64,000 bases of DNA from Tipula vernalis (taxonomy: Eukaryota > Arthropoda > Insecta > Diptera > Tipulidae): NCBI GenBank assembly GCA_958295665.1, contig OY282558.1, positions 49,421,389 to 49,485,388 on the forward strand, read 5' to 3'. How positions within the stretch are numbered: the stretch's first letter is position 1; each line of letters starts with the position of its first letter. Shown here one piece after another: positions 48,590-60,832 of this stretch. Made by a program: the position numbers and the translations under genes. The notes under the pieces are model-generated. The model worked only from the letters and a program-made list of their open reading frames with translations, searched no databases and had not been told where the DNA came from.

Positions 48590-48887
48590 GTCTGTACCCA
48601 TGGTATCTCGAGATTGGCTTGTTCGATTTAATATTTTTTTTGCCAATCTATTTCTATGGTCAAGGCCGAGATTTGAAAAGCTTTTGGAGTCTTGGAACCC
48701 TTGACATATAGAGGGTCGGGTACCTGCCATACGAATAGACCCAAAATACTTGGTTATAGTAATATTTAGCAATTTTTTTATATGCAGGTTTGATTATTGA
48801 GTTGGGTATTGAGTTTGGGGTTGAGTTGAAGTTTAAGTTAGGGGTCAATTTGCGGGTTAAGTTGAAGTAGATTTGGGGTAGGATATT
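48590..48887. repeat. Dispersed repeat B, copy 1, with GTTGAGTT tail
   Basis: ATGGTCAAGGCCGAGATTTG, then AGGGTCGGGTACCTGCCATA and a tail of degenerate GGTTGAGTTGAAGTT units. A second copy with the same landmarks occurs at 57710-58150. It abuts the polyA end of the non-LTR element at 48888. Confidence 0.7.
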
Positions 48888-51700
48888 TTTTTTTTTTTTA
48901 ACGGTGAGTGTTTGTAGCCCAGAGCACTACGACCATTGAGGCCTATTGTGCATTCCTAGAGATTAATACGTAAAATGTAGGTATAACGCCGCTACCTGAT
49001 GCATATTCAGTGGGTCGGCGTTAGGCCACTGGATTATGAACGCATTGAGGAACTTGAATCGTTTTAGGATGATAGCATCGCATGTGAAGAGTAGGTGTTC
49101 CGATGTCTCCTTACCGTAGTCACAGAATCTGCACTGGTCCGTAAGGGACCTTCCCATTTTATGTAAATGACCGTTAAAAGCGCCGTGCCCTGTTAAAAAC
49201 GGGGATTGGCGGTCCATCCTCGGTGCCTCTCCCAGACTTATAATATTATAACTGAATAATTTCTTGGCCTGCCTCATCCCAATAGAGGACTCCCAGAGTA
49301 ATTTCCTATAGTTCTGCTCTCGGGTTTTAGAAAAAGCAATACTAGGACTAAGACCCAGGAAATCTTGGGAGTGGCCAGTAGACCACAAAAGGATGACTTT
49401 GTTTGCTTTACCCAGTTCTAAGAAATTACAGTAGCAGCTCCAGATCCATTTCGAGCTGAACACTGAAGCTCCTAAGGATAGCAGAGCTGCCTGGTTGTCC
49501 GAGATTATATAGATCTCGGTATTCTTATATTTATTTTTGAGACATTGAAGCACAAATACCACAATAGCAAGGGTCTCTGCCTAACAAATTGTGGGGGTGC
49601 TACCCAGTGGTATGCATAGTTCTAGGTCGGGCCTGACTATCTCTGCACCAGTACCCCCGTCTGTTTTTGACCCATCCGTATACCATACAGAAGCATCGCA
49701 GGGGAGAAAGGAGAAAATATTCTCTACCAGTGCCCTATCCGGCAAACTAATGGTAAAATTCCTCCGACAGTCGATTGTCCTTACCATCAAATCTGATAGT
49801 TGGATCAATTCCTACTTAAAATTTAATTTATGTAGGACATTGTTGTGTCCTGGCCTTATGGTTTTAATTTTGGCTGTAATTTTTAATTTCAGACCACCTG
49901 AACCGGCTACTTTTTTTAATGTGTAGGTGCAGTGGTGAGAGCCCCAGTATTCTCTCAAGGGTAGCTGTTGGACAAGTCCTCATTGATCCAGTTGCACCCA
50001 CACAGATTAACCTCTGGATCTTGTCCAGAATTCTCCGTGCACCAGTCTGCTCCGTCTTTGGCCACCATACAAACGCCGCGTAAGAGACCATAGGTCTAAT
50101 GACGGCCCGGTAGAGCCAAACCAACATTTGTGGGCTCAGTCCCCACGTTTTGCCAATCATTCTTTGGCAGATGAAGTAGGCCTTATTCGTCTTGTTTGGT
50201 GGGGATTCCATGTCAATTTCTGATCAAGTACGACACCCAGATATTTAACCTCCATCGACAGTTGGAGAGTTACATCCGCCCCCCCCCAAAGGGCTATCGG
50301 CGGGAGGACAGTTTTCCTCCGGTTAGTAAAGAGAGTGCAGTTGACCTTGTTAGGATTTACCGTAAGGCCCACCTCCGTGCACCAATCATTTACTACCTCT
50401 AGGGCTTGTTGCATTCTTTCTTCTACTGTATTTGCGAATTTTCCCCTAACCATCAAGATTAGGTCGTCCGCATAGGTAATGTTTCAGAAGTCTAAATTCC
50501 GCAGTGTGGTAAGTAGTTGATACATTACGATTAGTCACAATAAGGGAGAGGGAACACCTCCGTGGGGGCATCCTCTGGTGGCCGCTAATCCTCCTTTTTT
50601 TAGCATGTTCCTGAATTACCTCGAAACTAGTATTATCAAAAGCTCCCTGGATATCAATGAAGTAGCATAGTAATAATTCTTTATTCCGGAGCGTATGCAG
50701 GCCTTGTTGTAAAAAGGTGGGGTATACGCAATCCCCTCCAGGTGATTTGAAAGGGCCAAATGCTTTGACTGCCCAGCTTATCCATTCCGGTGTAAAAAAC
50801 TGCCTGGAGAACTTGTGAGCCCCCTTTGGAACCAGATACGGATGTACGCTAAGTGACCTCTCACTAGACATTACAGAATCTCCTCCCTGGTTGTGGTTGT
50901 CTCTCCACTTGGTTTCCTTACAGATCCCAAGGGATTCCTGTGCTCCAAGGAGAGTCTGGAGTCGACACGCCATAGGTAGTTTGTCTATTTTTTTACAGAA
51001 GTCTCTCCAGAGCTATGTTGTATTGGGTAAGGGAATTCTGATAGGTATAGTCCAATCGTTCGTCCTCTTAGTCCTATTAAAAAGTTTACGGACATTTCGT
51101 CTCATATTTTCCAAATTTTGGTTCCACCAAGAAACCTCCCTTGTGCCTAAGATAAACGCACCAGGGGTTAGCTTGAGTGGTAGGAATTAATTATTGCCTC
51201 TGTAACGTCATTTGCTACTCTGTCGAGGTCTTCGACAGAATTTATCGTAGTCTGTAGGCCAGCTAAGTTATCCAAAAGTTTGTTGTTATAGACTGGCCAG
51301 TTGGTGCGTTTTGGTATCTTTAACATCAACTCTTGTCTCGAAGGGATATTGATATCAAACCTGATGTACATATGATCTGGGAGGGATGCCTCCTTGGACA
51401 CATGCCAGTCGGGAATTGCACTGAAGGTACCCATGTCAGACTCTCTCCTAACCGCATTCACAAAGTTCCCTTTATTGTTTACTGCTAAGTTGTTACTAAG
51501 ACAGAATTCAAATAATTGCTCACCTCTTAAATTGGTGTTGCTGCTTCCCCAGACAACGTGGTGTGCATTAGCGTCGCAACCAATGATGAATTTTTGGTGG
51601 CTCTGTACCAATTCTGGAGGGGGGTCATTTTCATCCCCGGTATCTGCTGGATCCACCAGAATTTGCCTGTAGATTTTTTCGATAGCTGCATTGATAGCAA
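48888..51700 (-). pseudogene. LOA-group non-LTR element with polyA tail: endonuclease, RT, RNase H, broken
   Basis: On the minus strand, the endonuclease end (FIIGCDANAHHVVWGSSNTN, 51656-51168) leads to RT pieces at 50973-50446 (FGPFKSPGGDCVYPTFLQQG, FIDIQGAFDNTSFEVIQEHA) and a shifted, deleted motif B. 50456-50157 carries KYLGVVLDQKLTWNPHQT; 50211-49864 carries RPMVSYAAFVWWPKTEQ. RNase H is at 49808-48963 (VWYTDGSKTDGGTGAEI, a TAG at about 49581, IYIISDNQAALLSL, WSTGHSQDF) and ends with CRFCDYGKETSEHLLFTC. A short 3' UTR precedes an A-run at 48900-48888. The 5' end is cut where BEL sequence begins near 51690. Confidence 0.87.
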
Positions 51701-54195
51701 TTAGATTTTGTCAAAATCGCAGTAGTATCAAATACAACGCGGAGCTTAGTGGTCGTTCTCTCCTTGTAAATGGCATGGTGAGGCATAAAATATTTATTAT
51801 TATTGCATGAAGGTAGGTTCGATTTGGCCTAGTTCAATATATTCTTCCATAAATGCTTTATACTCCTTGTGGTAGTCCAATCTGGTAAATCATTTCTCCG
51901 TTCCAAACATGCTCGATTTCGCATTGACTAATGAATTTCGTAGTTCTGGCCTTGGTTTGATTAATGGCAGCCTAATAATAAACTTGCCCTCTGCAGATCG
52001 TGTGGTAGTGGTACGATACAAGATTTTATTTCAAATAATAGTTCTTCCACTTGCCAAAATCTTCTATCTTCTAAATCTTATCTATACATTAAATTTTCGT
52101 TAATAATTTTGTTTTCCAGATTTACCTTAAAATTATGTAACCGTAAGGCTTCTCTTTGTTCACTTACGTTGCCTGCTATTAGCAAATCAAATTTGTAGTA
52201 GTGTAACACTGGAAGGCCTTGAATGAACATTTTCTGCTCACTTAGAATATTTAAAAAGAACTCTGCACCAATGAAAATATCCACGGAACTAGGTGGTTTG
52301 GCGACTATTGGGGGGGGGGGGACTAAAGTTGAGTAGATTAATCTACCAGCTCCGTAACCTTCCAGTAGGGTGCGCATCACGTGAGCTGTTCTGGTCTTGT
52401 CATTAGGCAGCTGCGTGATGGGTACAATTGTCTAAGGGGTAACCTGTTCACAATTCGCAAGTGTACGTACTGCCTCCTCGTGGCAACCACTGGTAACTAA
52501 GGCCACTTGGCACATTTTTGGCCATTTGGCACAGGCTAAAGTACGGCGCTAAAGGAGAAAACCTTGACAAAAAACCCTAATCTAAGGTGGAACAGCATAT
52601 GCCGAAAGATGAATGGCTGATAGGTTAATCAGCCCAAAATATGCGGACTCTGGATACCAGGCACCCTCCAGTTTTATTTAGCCTTCCTGTAGTAAAGCTG
52701 GGTGACCTACAGGTGATTTGCAATTCCGAGCAACTCGTAAGAGTTAAATCAAACGGAATACGGGGCAGGAGTAGGAATATACGAGAGTGGGACAACCCTC
52801 TCGAGGTCCTTGAGCTCCAATGCTACCGTCTTTCTAGCGGAACTACATGCTGTAGTAAACATCTAGGAGGGAGAGCAATAATCCCAGATAGTATGTATCA
52901 CGTACCGGGAGGCAGTATCGTCAGGTTCATTAAGAACCTGAATATTGACTGGACGGATAATTAAGCAGGGGCCAGCACAATAGATCTTTTAGGTCGCAGT
53001 GCGAAGTGGCTGATCGCCCGCATGGCCTCCCCAATAATAATAATAATAAAAAATCCACGGAACTAGGTCGATTAAATTGTAGATCTGCTAAATCGAGCTG
53101 CCATATTTCATTTTTTTCGGGTGTGTATGTGTCTCTGGTAGAGGTGACGAGATTTTCTCATATTAGAATATTTCCGACGTAGACCTAGGTGTTGAACACA
53201 TGATTCCTTAATAAGGGATGACTGTGATCCAGAATCGAGAAGTGACCTTGCTAACATTTCCTGTCCATTATTTGCTTGAATATAAAACAAGATCGTAGGT
53301 AACAGGATGTTCAGAGGTGTTTCATTTTCATGTAATGATGTTGTATTCAAATTCAGTTATTGTTGTGTATTGTTTGCTGTTGCTGTTAAAGTTTTCGAAG
53401 TTTTGACCGTATTAATGCCTCTAATGGTGATGTATTGATTGTAGATAACTCTCGTTTGTTGCATGAAAATTAGTTGTTGTGAATGATGTCGTAGGTTGCA
53501 AATCAAGCACGTAGCGTGAGAAAAATAAAAAATAATCGCGTTTTCTACTAGGTACAAACGATTTTCCACATTCATACTTTTGAAGAGTGAATATTTGTAT
53601 AAATAATGATCCTTCTTAAAAGCGACACAGCTCCATTTGTTTGGTTGCGTAATGAGATTTTATGTATGTGTTAAGTGTTAAAAAATTCTAAAAATTTATG
53701 GAATGTAGGAAATGCGTTTTCAACAGATTCATTCGCCCTTAGTTGTCTTGAATCTGCGTCTATTTTGCCAAGTAATATATGGATTAACCACGGATCACGT
53801 ATTTTAGCTTGTTCCCCTAGTGCCCTCAAGCCGCGAATAACCTCATCCAAAGTATCGCACAATTTCCTTAGATTCTTATAATTTAATTGATTGCTTTTGC
53901 TCCAAAAATAACTGGATTAGAGAGGAAATTATCGATTTCGGCTTATTATATCGAGCTAATAATTTAGCCTATGCTTTCTCATAATTTTGCTCAATGACCT
54001 TGATGTGCCGTATTAATCCTGCAACCTCACCCCTTAGTAACCCGTTTATAATCTACTGCTGCTTATGCACTGGACTTAAACCGGTATTTTCATGAACCAC
54101 TGTTATGTATAAATCATGAAATGATGGCCATAGTTTGTAATCGCCCGCAAACGGTTCTATGTTGATTTTCGATAGCCGTGGCAAGTCTACGTAAA
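51690..54195 (-). pseudogene. Third BEL/Pao element, degraded gag-protease-RT start, split by an insertion
   Basis: On the minus strand from 54195: gag text PRLSKINIEPFAGDYKLWPS with FHDLYITVVHEN, an in-frame stop, and LLRGEVAGLIRHIKVIEQNY. Further gag follows at 53862-53671 (DTLDEVIRGLRALGEQAK, WLIHILLGKID). Protease LARSLLDSGSQSSLIKESCV lies at 53350-53108. A non-LTR insertion occupies 52295-53052. The linker SSVDIFIGAEFFLNILSEQK (52380-52078) and the RT opening FMPHHAIYKERTTTKLRVVF (about 51790-51720) follow, where it is cut by the non-LTR element at 51690. The zinc knuckles were not clearly seen. Dead copy. Confidence 0.85.
52295..53052 (+). mobile_element. 758-bp internally deleted non-LTR element with (TAA)n tail
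   Basis: The 16-bp sequence ATCCACGGAACTAGGT occurs immediately before (52279-52294) and after (53053-53068), and the BEL protease linker becomes continuous when the segment is removed. The insert opens with a 12-G run, then a 5' UTR-like part whose CTGGATACCAGGCACCCTCC (near 52650) parallels the 5' UTR of the element at 16.5 kb. It then jumps to an RNase H fragment (GVGIYESGTTLSRSL, FLAELHAVV) and a 3' UTR ending in AATAATAATAATAA. It has no RT, so it would depend on proteins supplied in trans. Confidence 0.82.
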
Positions 54196-54334
54196 TGTCG
54201 GAGGATTAATAAGGATTCATCGAAAAGGATTGAAGGTTTTGTGAAAGATTATGAAAATCATAACTTACCCTTTCTTGTTGTTTTAATGGGATTTGCTCAT
54301 AAGTTTAATTTTCAAATGCAGTTGAAAATAGTCA

Positions 54335-55370
54335 GTTATAAAGGAATAGGGTCGAAAGGACGAATGTCGAAGGGTCGAAAGGCCTAATCTAGAAAGGCCG
54401 AATCAGAGTGAAAGGAATTAAGTTAAGGAACATTTTCTTAAGTAAAGTAAAGAGCGATTCTATTAATTGAAGGAGAATTCTGTCAAGTAAAGGAAAGTTT
54501 GATTTAGTTAAGCCAAGAAAAATTATATTAAATCAAGGAAAATTCTATTTAGTGAATAAATTTCAATAAAAACATTTAAGAAATAGTTCCACCATAATTC
54601 GCCATATTCTAGAACTTCATCAAAAAAATCATTTTAGAATCCCACAAAAAATTCCATCGTATAAATCGAATTTAATCAAACATGGTTAAGAAATAACTAA
54701 GGCTTAAAATGTACTGTTTTATACTACGTGCCGAACTGAAATATGCCGTTGTGTACTATATACCGTGCTAAAACATGCTGTAGTGCACCATTCCATAATC
54801 AAATATACTGTAACGATCGCGGCCCGTTTCAAACAACGATTTTGTCATTTTGCCGACATATAGTAGAAAAAAAAATTTGATTTGATTTTTAAATAAAACA
54901 AAAGAATGTTTTATAAATTATAGTGCTTCAGTTATAAAGAAATATAACATTTTTGCTGGAATTGTTTCTTAATTCCTGTGAACAGTTATTATAACAAAAC
55001 ATACTAAAAATGTGACCGATACATCATTAAACCACAAAACACTAAAAACCGACACACATTTTCCCGAAAAAATTTGATCACATTAATAAGCTACATATAC
55101 AGAGGATTTATTAGCACGTATTTTCAGTTTATTTAAATCATTTTACATTAAGAAATAAATTCAATTATTTTAGAAATTGATTTAAATAAATTAAGTAAAG
55201 GAAAATTTCATGAAAATGCGGCCTTTCCACACGTTCGGCCATTTGACCCATTCGGCCTTCTGACATTCGGCATTTTGACCTATTCGGTCTTTCGATACAT
55301 TCGGCCTTTCGACTCATTCGGTCATTAAACATTCGGTCTTTTGACGTTCGGACTTTCGACATTGAACGGT
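54335..55370. mobile_element. Foldback-like element with TTCGGCC/TTCGAC tandem termini
   Basis: The left end (54345-54415) has units such as GTCGAAAGGCC...GAAAGGCCGAAT. The right end (55215-55365) has the reverse complement as a tandem series (ATTCGGCCTTTCGACTCATT, TTCGGCCATTTGACCC and similar, about 15-17 bp each). The interior is AT-rich with its own degenerate repeats, such as AAGTAAAGGAAAATTCTATT near 54430-54560. A more decayed series of CTTTCGACC-like units follows at 55490-55640. No open reading frame of note. Terminal tandem arrays in inverted orientation are the pattern of foldback elements. Confidence 0.65.
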
Positions 55371-55640
55371 TAATTATACCTACACAGGTTATTCATTTAT
55401 GTAGAAATGCTCGTAAATAGCTTTCAAACTAATACAATGTTGCCCCAAAGCTTTCCGCCTTATTTATTTCAACCTGTTGATTTTCGAGCTTTATGCTTTC
55501 GACCTTTTTTCTTTCTTTCATTTTGCTTTCAAATAATTTGCTTTCGATCGTTTTAATCTTTCATTATTTTTGTCTTTCAATTTTTTTGTCTTCCGATCAT
55601 TTTATTTTCGACCTTTTGGTCTTCGACCTAATTTTTTCGA

Positions 55641-56400
55641 TCATTTTGAGTGTAGCCAAGAAAAAACTGATGGCAACTACATAATTATACTGTTTTGATT
55701 TTTTGTCATTAAGAAAACTTGAATTCCGCCTTATAAAGGTATCATAAGCTAAAATACTTTTTTCCTGAAACGTTTATCATCGTATCTTCGCCGTTCGGAC
55801 CACTTCTTCGGATTCTTAACATTTTTTATAATCCTTTTTCAAAAATTCATGAGCAACCTGAAAATCATAGTTTTAAAATATTCATTTGAGCTTTATTGCT
55901 ATCTTAAACTTGTAAACGAGTTAAAAGTTTGTTTATTATTTTGTGTTTCCGATGGAGAATCTGCTATTTCGAAAAACCCGTCGTATGAATGGTTCAAACA
56001 TCAAATACTGAAAAAATGCCCCAGAAAGAAGAAAATGCTGCAAGCAAATCATATTCTGCGTTCTGCAGCACTTCTTGTGCCGAAACGAATGAAATCAAGA
56101 AATTCTGAAATGTACACTTTTGATGTAAAATACAAAAAATCTTACCTTTTCCTGCAGCTATATTTTTCACTAATTTTAACACCTGTCGAGCCAGAGTGAA
56201 TCATAATCTCGGGAACCATACGTAAGTTAGAACTGCTTGCCTTTTTTCAAGAAAATGACCTGGAAGTATTGAATAAACGCGGATTATCTCCAAATATTTA
56301 AGTTATTTACAATAAGTAACAGAAATTTAGAAACATATGGAAATTTTAGATGGAACCAGGACGCACTCCCTAATTTCTCCTATTGAGTAATCCCTAGAAT
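55641..56400. other. No gene recognised; one 116-codon open frame of unknown nature
   Basis: The plus-strand frame at 55849-56199 contains VSDGESAISKNPSYEWFKHQ and QANHILRSAALLVPKRMKSR. I do not recognise the family. It lacks an upstream context and may be a transposon fragment or chance. Confidence 0.3.
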
Positions 56401-56429
56401 TTAAGGAATACCCTTGGTCACCTTTCTGG

Positions 56430-57655
56430 ATACATAGAGGGGCCTTCAACAACGTTAAACAGCTATGCTTCGTGTAGGCAGACCGTAAGATGGGGTATTG
56501 ATCCCTCGTCTTTGCAACTTGGTCATTAATGACCTATTACTGAACCTAGAGAGGCAAGGCTTCAGGGTGGTTGTTTCTGCGGATGACGTTGCTTTTGGTA
56601 TCTAATGTAAGTATCCTTGTATCTTAAGAGAGCGCATGGAAAGTGGGCTTGGTTTTCTTTCTAAATGAGCCAACAGTTGTGGACTAAATATTAATCCACG
56701 TAAAACTGAGGCGGTTCTCCTCTCCAGGAAATACAAATTTCCTCAGATTGATCCTCTCGTTTTAAATGGTATTAGCTTTTGGACAGCTAACTTAGCTGGA
56801 AGCCTGATATTTTAGAAAGGGTCATTCATCTCATACCCCTAAATATTCTGGGCTTTCAAGTGGAGCGCAGATGTAAGGTTCAAATTCATTTCTATGTAGA
56901 CCTGTAATAATACAGGATACTCATCCATTCTGTGAATAAGAGACATCCCTGGCACCACCGATTATATGATTCCATCAATATCTTTTGAGGAAAGGTTTTC
57001 GTACTGATGTTTCCACTGGCTGAGTGAAGTGATGTTAAACCCTAAACTTTTGTACTTGTTCACGGATGGTTCGAAAATAGATGGTAGGGTTCTCATTTCT
57101 CCCTCATTTTGTCTCCCCGACTAGAAGCTGTAAAGGATATTCGCATTTTTACGAACCCTTACGGATACTTATGTCGAAGGTTGCTCAAAGTCGTCTTTCA
57201 TCTGTTAATGAGATAGCAGATCAGTTCAACATTAACTTAACCTGGGTGTCTGGACACTTAAAACAAGATTGGTCAAAAACTGCATTGCTATGGCCGTGGA
57301 GGTTGTTCCAGGACACTGTCGCATAGATGAGCATGTGCGGAGACTAGGATTCTTCTCGAATTATTACTGTGGAAGTTTCGAGGAGGTAGATGAGGAAAAA
57401 ACTGTACACTATGTACTATACATCAGTCCCTGCCAAGCGCAAAGCTAAAGGAAATTTCCAGGGACTTCTCTCCTCAATTACCTGCCGGATCACAATGAAA
57501 TGGGCGTCAGGTGTATTCGGCTCTCTGTTGTAAGCTCTGGATGGTTCGATAAGTATAGTTAAGGAAAATTTTATGTGGTATCGCTATACGGACCGTTTTT
57601 TGTGGTGTCTATGCCGGCCGTTGGGACAGCCACCCCTAACCTAACCTAACCTAAT
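56430..57655 (+). pseudogene. LOA-group non-LTR RT/RNase H fragment with CCTAA tail
   Basis: Degenerate frames give RGAFNNVKQ (56445), NLVINDLLLNLERQGFRVVV followed by ADDVAFGI (about 56580, catalytic ADD), LNINPRKTEAVLLSRKYKFP, then an RNase H start LLYLFTDGSKIDGRV (about 57060) and scattered later blocks (NINLTWVSGH). The 3' end reads VVSMPAVGTATPN and then CCTAACCTAACCTAACCTAA at 57636-57655. Many stops and frameshifts. The tail may be the element's 3' terminal repeat. Confidence 0.75.
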
Positions 57656-57709
57656 CTAGTAAAATACGATATCAAAATTTTCCATAAAACCACAAATTCC
57701 AAAAAAGAA

Positions 57710-58150
57710 ATAATCTCGAGAACAGCTTATCCAATTTGGGGTTTATATCCGCTAATCCGTTTTTATGGTCAAGGCCGGGAATTGGAAAACTTTTGAAACC
57801 TGGATATTAAAAGGATTGGGTACCTGCCATATGAATTGATCCAAAAACACGTCGGTACTAATACGTGGTATTTTCGTGTGGCTTTAGAGCCATGGCCAAT
57901 TTTTAAGGTATCCTGGATTGAGGTTTGAGTTTTGATTCGATTTACAGGTTGAGTTAAGTTTGATTTAGAGTTGAATTGGGTTTAGTTAGGGTGGAGGGAG
58001 CAGTTCAGTTGGAGATCTATTTGTGGGTTGAATTGAGAGTTGAGTTTCTCAGGGCAAGCAAATACAGTTTCTCAGGGTTAGGTTTAGGGTTGAGTTGGGG
58101 CTCGAATTGGAGTTGAGTAGGGGTTGAGTTGAAATTGAGTAAAAGTTGAG
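57710..58150. repeat. Dispersed repeat B, copy 2, with GTTGAGTT tail
   Basis: ATGGTCAAGGCCGGGAATTG, then GGATTGGGTACCTGCCATAT, and a long tail of degenerate GAGTTGGGGTTGAGTT units up to about 58150. It matches copy 1 at 48590-48887 in order and spacing. Confidence 0.7.
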
Positions 58151-59856
58151 CGAAAGGCCCGGTGCAGTTTTTAATCATTCTATACATCATACCCATATAC
58201 TCAAAATGTAACAAATTTTAGCACCAAAAGGTGATAACAACTACAATTTGCATTTTGTAGCAAACGGACTTTGAAATACTTCCCAAAATTCTATTGCTAT
58301 ATGAAATTTAATCTTACTAATATTTATACTTGGAATTTTATAATCTACAGTCCCAAATCAAAATCAATTGAATCGTTTTTAAAAATAATATTATTAATTA
58401 CAAATAAGGAATAAACTGGTGGCAATAAATTTAATTTAATTAAAATTCATCCAAAGTCTCCCACAATCTCAAGCACACCTTCATACATTTATTTGCCAGC
58501 CATTTCTTAATTGTATACAGTAGAATAAAAATATCTTAACCACATCTTTGTTTTTTGCGTGATGCTCACCAACCCAAACAAGTTAGTATCTAACAAAAAT
58601 ATGTAAACAAGTACACGATTTACAAAAATGTTTAAAAGTTGCAATTACCGGCACACTCAATGATATAGGTTACACCCAGTTTTGCTTGCTGACTTAAAAC
58701 CATTTTTTCTGCTCAATTTTTTTGTGCAAATAGATTTACATTAATTTATGTAAATACTGAAAACAAGTTTAAAACTATTTTTGTGCCTTGTGTATAAGTG
58801 CGTGGACAATTTTGACCGCTGATCAAATATAATAAGATTGCTTGTGACCAAACCAAATTGGTCATTCAAAACAATTTTGTTAATTTTTGTTTGTTTCTGT
58901 ATTATCAAACTTCTTAATCATACCTCAATTTAAATCAATAAATTAAAATTTCGCAAGCCGCATTTATTAAAAAAAAAATTATCGGGGCGCTTATATATGA
59001 TGGGATGGCGTCTTAATATTCTTCATACTAACGGTAAATCTATCTATCTACTAGATACATGTTGAGAGTTATCAATCAAACTTTTTTTACAACTCATCCA
59101 TCCACAATACAACCAAAAGATCCTTATTTCGCGATAACCAATTTTGTTAAAATCGCATTAATCATACATATACAGACGCGCGCTATAAAAAAAAACCGAA
59201 ATCGACGGCAAATCATCAAACAATACAGAAAAATGGTTGAAATTGATTGATTACAGGAAACAAAGTGGTACTCGCATTTAAAGTTCGATAACACGCGGTC
59301 ATATATACCGACCAGCTTCTTTAAGCTGTGTGTGTTTGTAGTCTTAAATGTCATGTATACATTGGTCATACAGGCACACCTCGTATAAAGCGGTTACTTA
59401 TAATGTAATAAAACGTTATTAATGTTTACCATAAATAAAAAAGAGCTTTAGGGAATTGATTTGTGCTTTGTAAGCAATATGAGCTTTTCGAGATTAAAAA
59501 GCTTTATTTATGTTTTCAAAATGTTAAGGCGTTTAGATTTAATGAATTGGATGGAAATCATTAAGCTATGCTCTTCTCTACCTACTTTTATGCCAAATAA
59601 GCTTTTAATCGAATTACTGTAACATAAAATCAAAAATTGTTACCTAAATTCATCTGGCTCCATAAATTCACAATCAGCCATTAGTAATACAATGCGTTCC
59701 AAACTTTTCTACAATTAAGTTTAAAATTTTAGTTACAGCTTATGTTGGTGAAAATTGAATGAGCTTCCAAATCACTAGCTTTCACCAATCATTAATGGTC
59801 TTAAAGCTTTTCATATACCCGATGCCCCGTTTTAATCAACGTATCCAAATGTCTCC
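58151..59856. other. AT-rich intergenic DNA, no gene recognised
   Basis: No recognisable protein motif. Two small overlapping open frames at 59059-59369 have no domain features. Confidence 0.5.
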
Positions 59857-59948
59857 TAAAATACGCGGGTTACCAAAAAATGGTTCAGGCAAAAATTGTC
59901 AAAGACTATGAGGGTCATTTATCCGTACTAATGGCCTTGACCTTCAGG

Positions 59949-60832
59949 CAGCGATGGTGAAGTCGACAATGACATGTCAATTATTCAATTGTCGACGTCT
60001 CGATTTAACACAACAAAATGTCATCAATGTCGAATATGTCAACAATGTCAACAATAAATAATTTTTCGGTATTCAAAGGTTTTCGATCATCGTTACAATG
60101 GTTTTTGAATTATTGGCCGTATTTTTCCATCCGTCAATAACCAGAACCGATTCTTTACTACAATTTACGGATATATTAGGTACAGATTTCTCATATAATT
60201 GATTTAGCATTTTTGATGAAAGTGATTGTTGGCCAGGTATTTTATCGGCGTAGCTCGACCGTAATGCTCTGATAAAATTTTTGAAGTGCTCTGAATCTAC
60301 CACGCTAAATGGAATATTACATCCAAAGAATTTAGCCAGTAATTCATTTATCTTTTCTTCCTTGTCTTTAGTAAAGCAGTCAAAAAATCCGCTTATTTGT
60401 TTTCGAGAATTTATAGTTTTCTAGATGCCGAAAAAATTGAGATTCTGAGGTTGTTCCACTGGATACCTAAATAATTTGTTTCGGAACATTGAGAAACGAT
60501 CGGATTTACGTCTGAATCTGACTCAAGATATACGCCACTTGTTAATTGTGTTGTATTAGAAAGTGGAAAAGAAATCAATGAAGACTGAGAAACTGAGAAA
60601 TTTGTAATATGTTATGTATGATTATGATGAGAATGAGAGAGATAATAAAAAATGTAAAAATAAAATAAAAATCCTAACGATTTTTGTTTTCTTTTTTATT
60701 GTTGACGAATTGTTGACGTTGTCGACGAATTAATAACTTTGTCGACATAGATGACGCTGAAATCTTATTGTCGACGCATTGTCGACTCGTCAACGTCGAC
60801 AATAATAGATGACGCGTCATCAAACATCCCTG
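59949..60832. mobile_element. 884-bp hAT deletion derivative with perfect 8-bp target duplication
   Basis: CCTTCAGG lies directly outside both ends (59941-59948 and 60833-60840). The ends are CAGCGATGG on the left and, inverted, CAGGGATGT on the right, the usual hAT CA...TG style. Dense GTCGAC/TTGTCGACG words near both ends look like subterminal transposase-binding repeats. A short minus-strand transposase remnant lies inside. The insertion is in the left inverted repeat of the 59.86-61.50 kb element. Confidence 0.88.
60062..60440 (-). pseudogene. hAT transposase fragment (DUF659 start)
   Basis: The minus strand reads ISGFFDCFTKDKEEKINELL, then AKFFGCNIPFSVVDSEHFKN, SLSSKMLNQLYEKSVPNISV and ESVLVIDGWKN. 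This is the linker and start of the DUF659 core of Ac-like hAT transposases. The BED finger, most of the catalytic core and the C-terminal dimerisation domain are absent, so the carrier must be non-autonomous. Confidence 0.8.

Noticed and set aside
55849..56199. Open frame considered as a transposase exon
   Set aside because: No catalytic motif or family match could be recognised; left as unknown.
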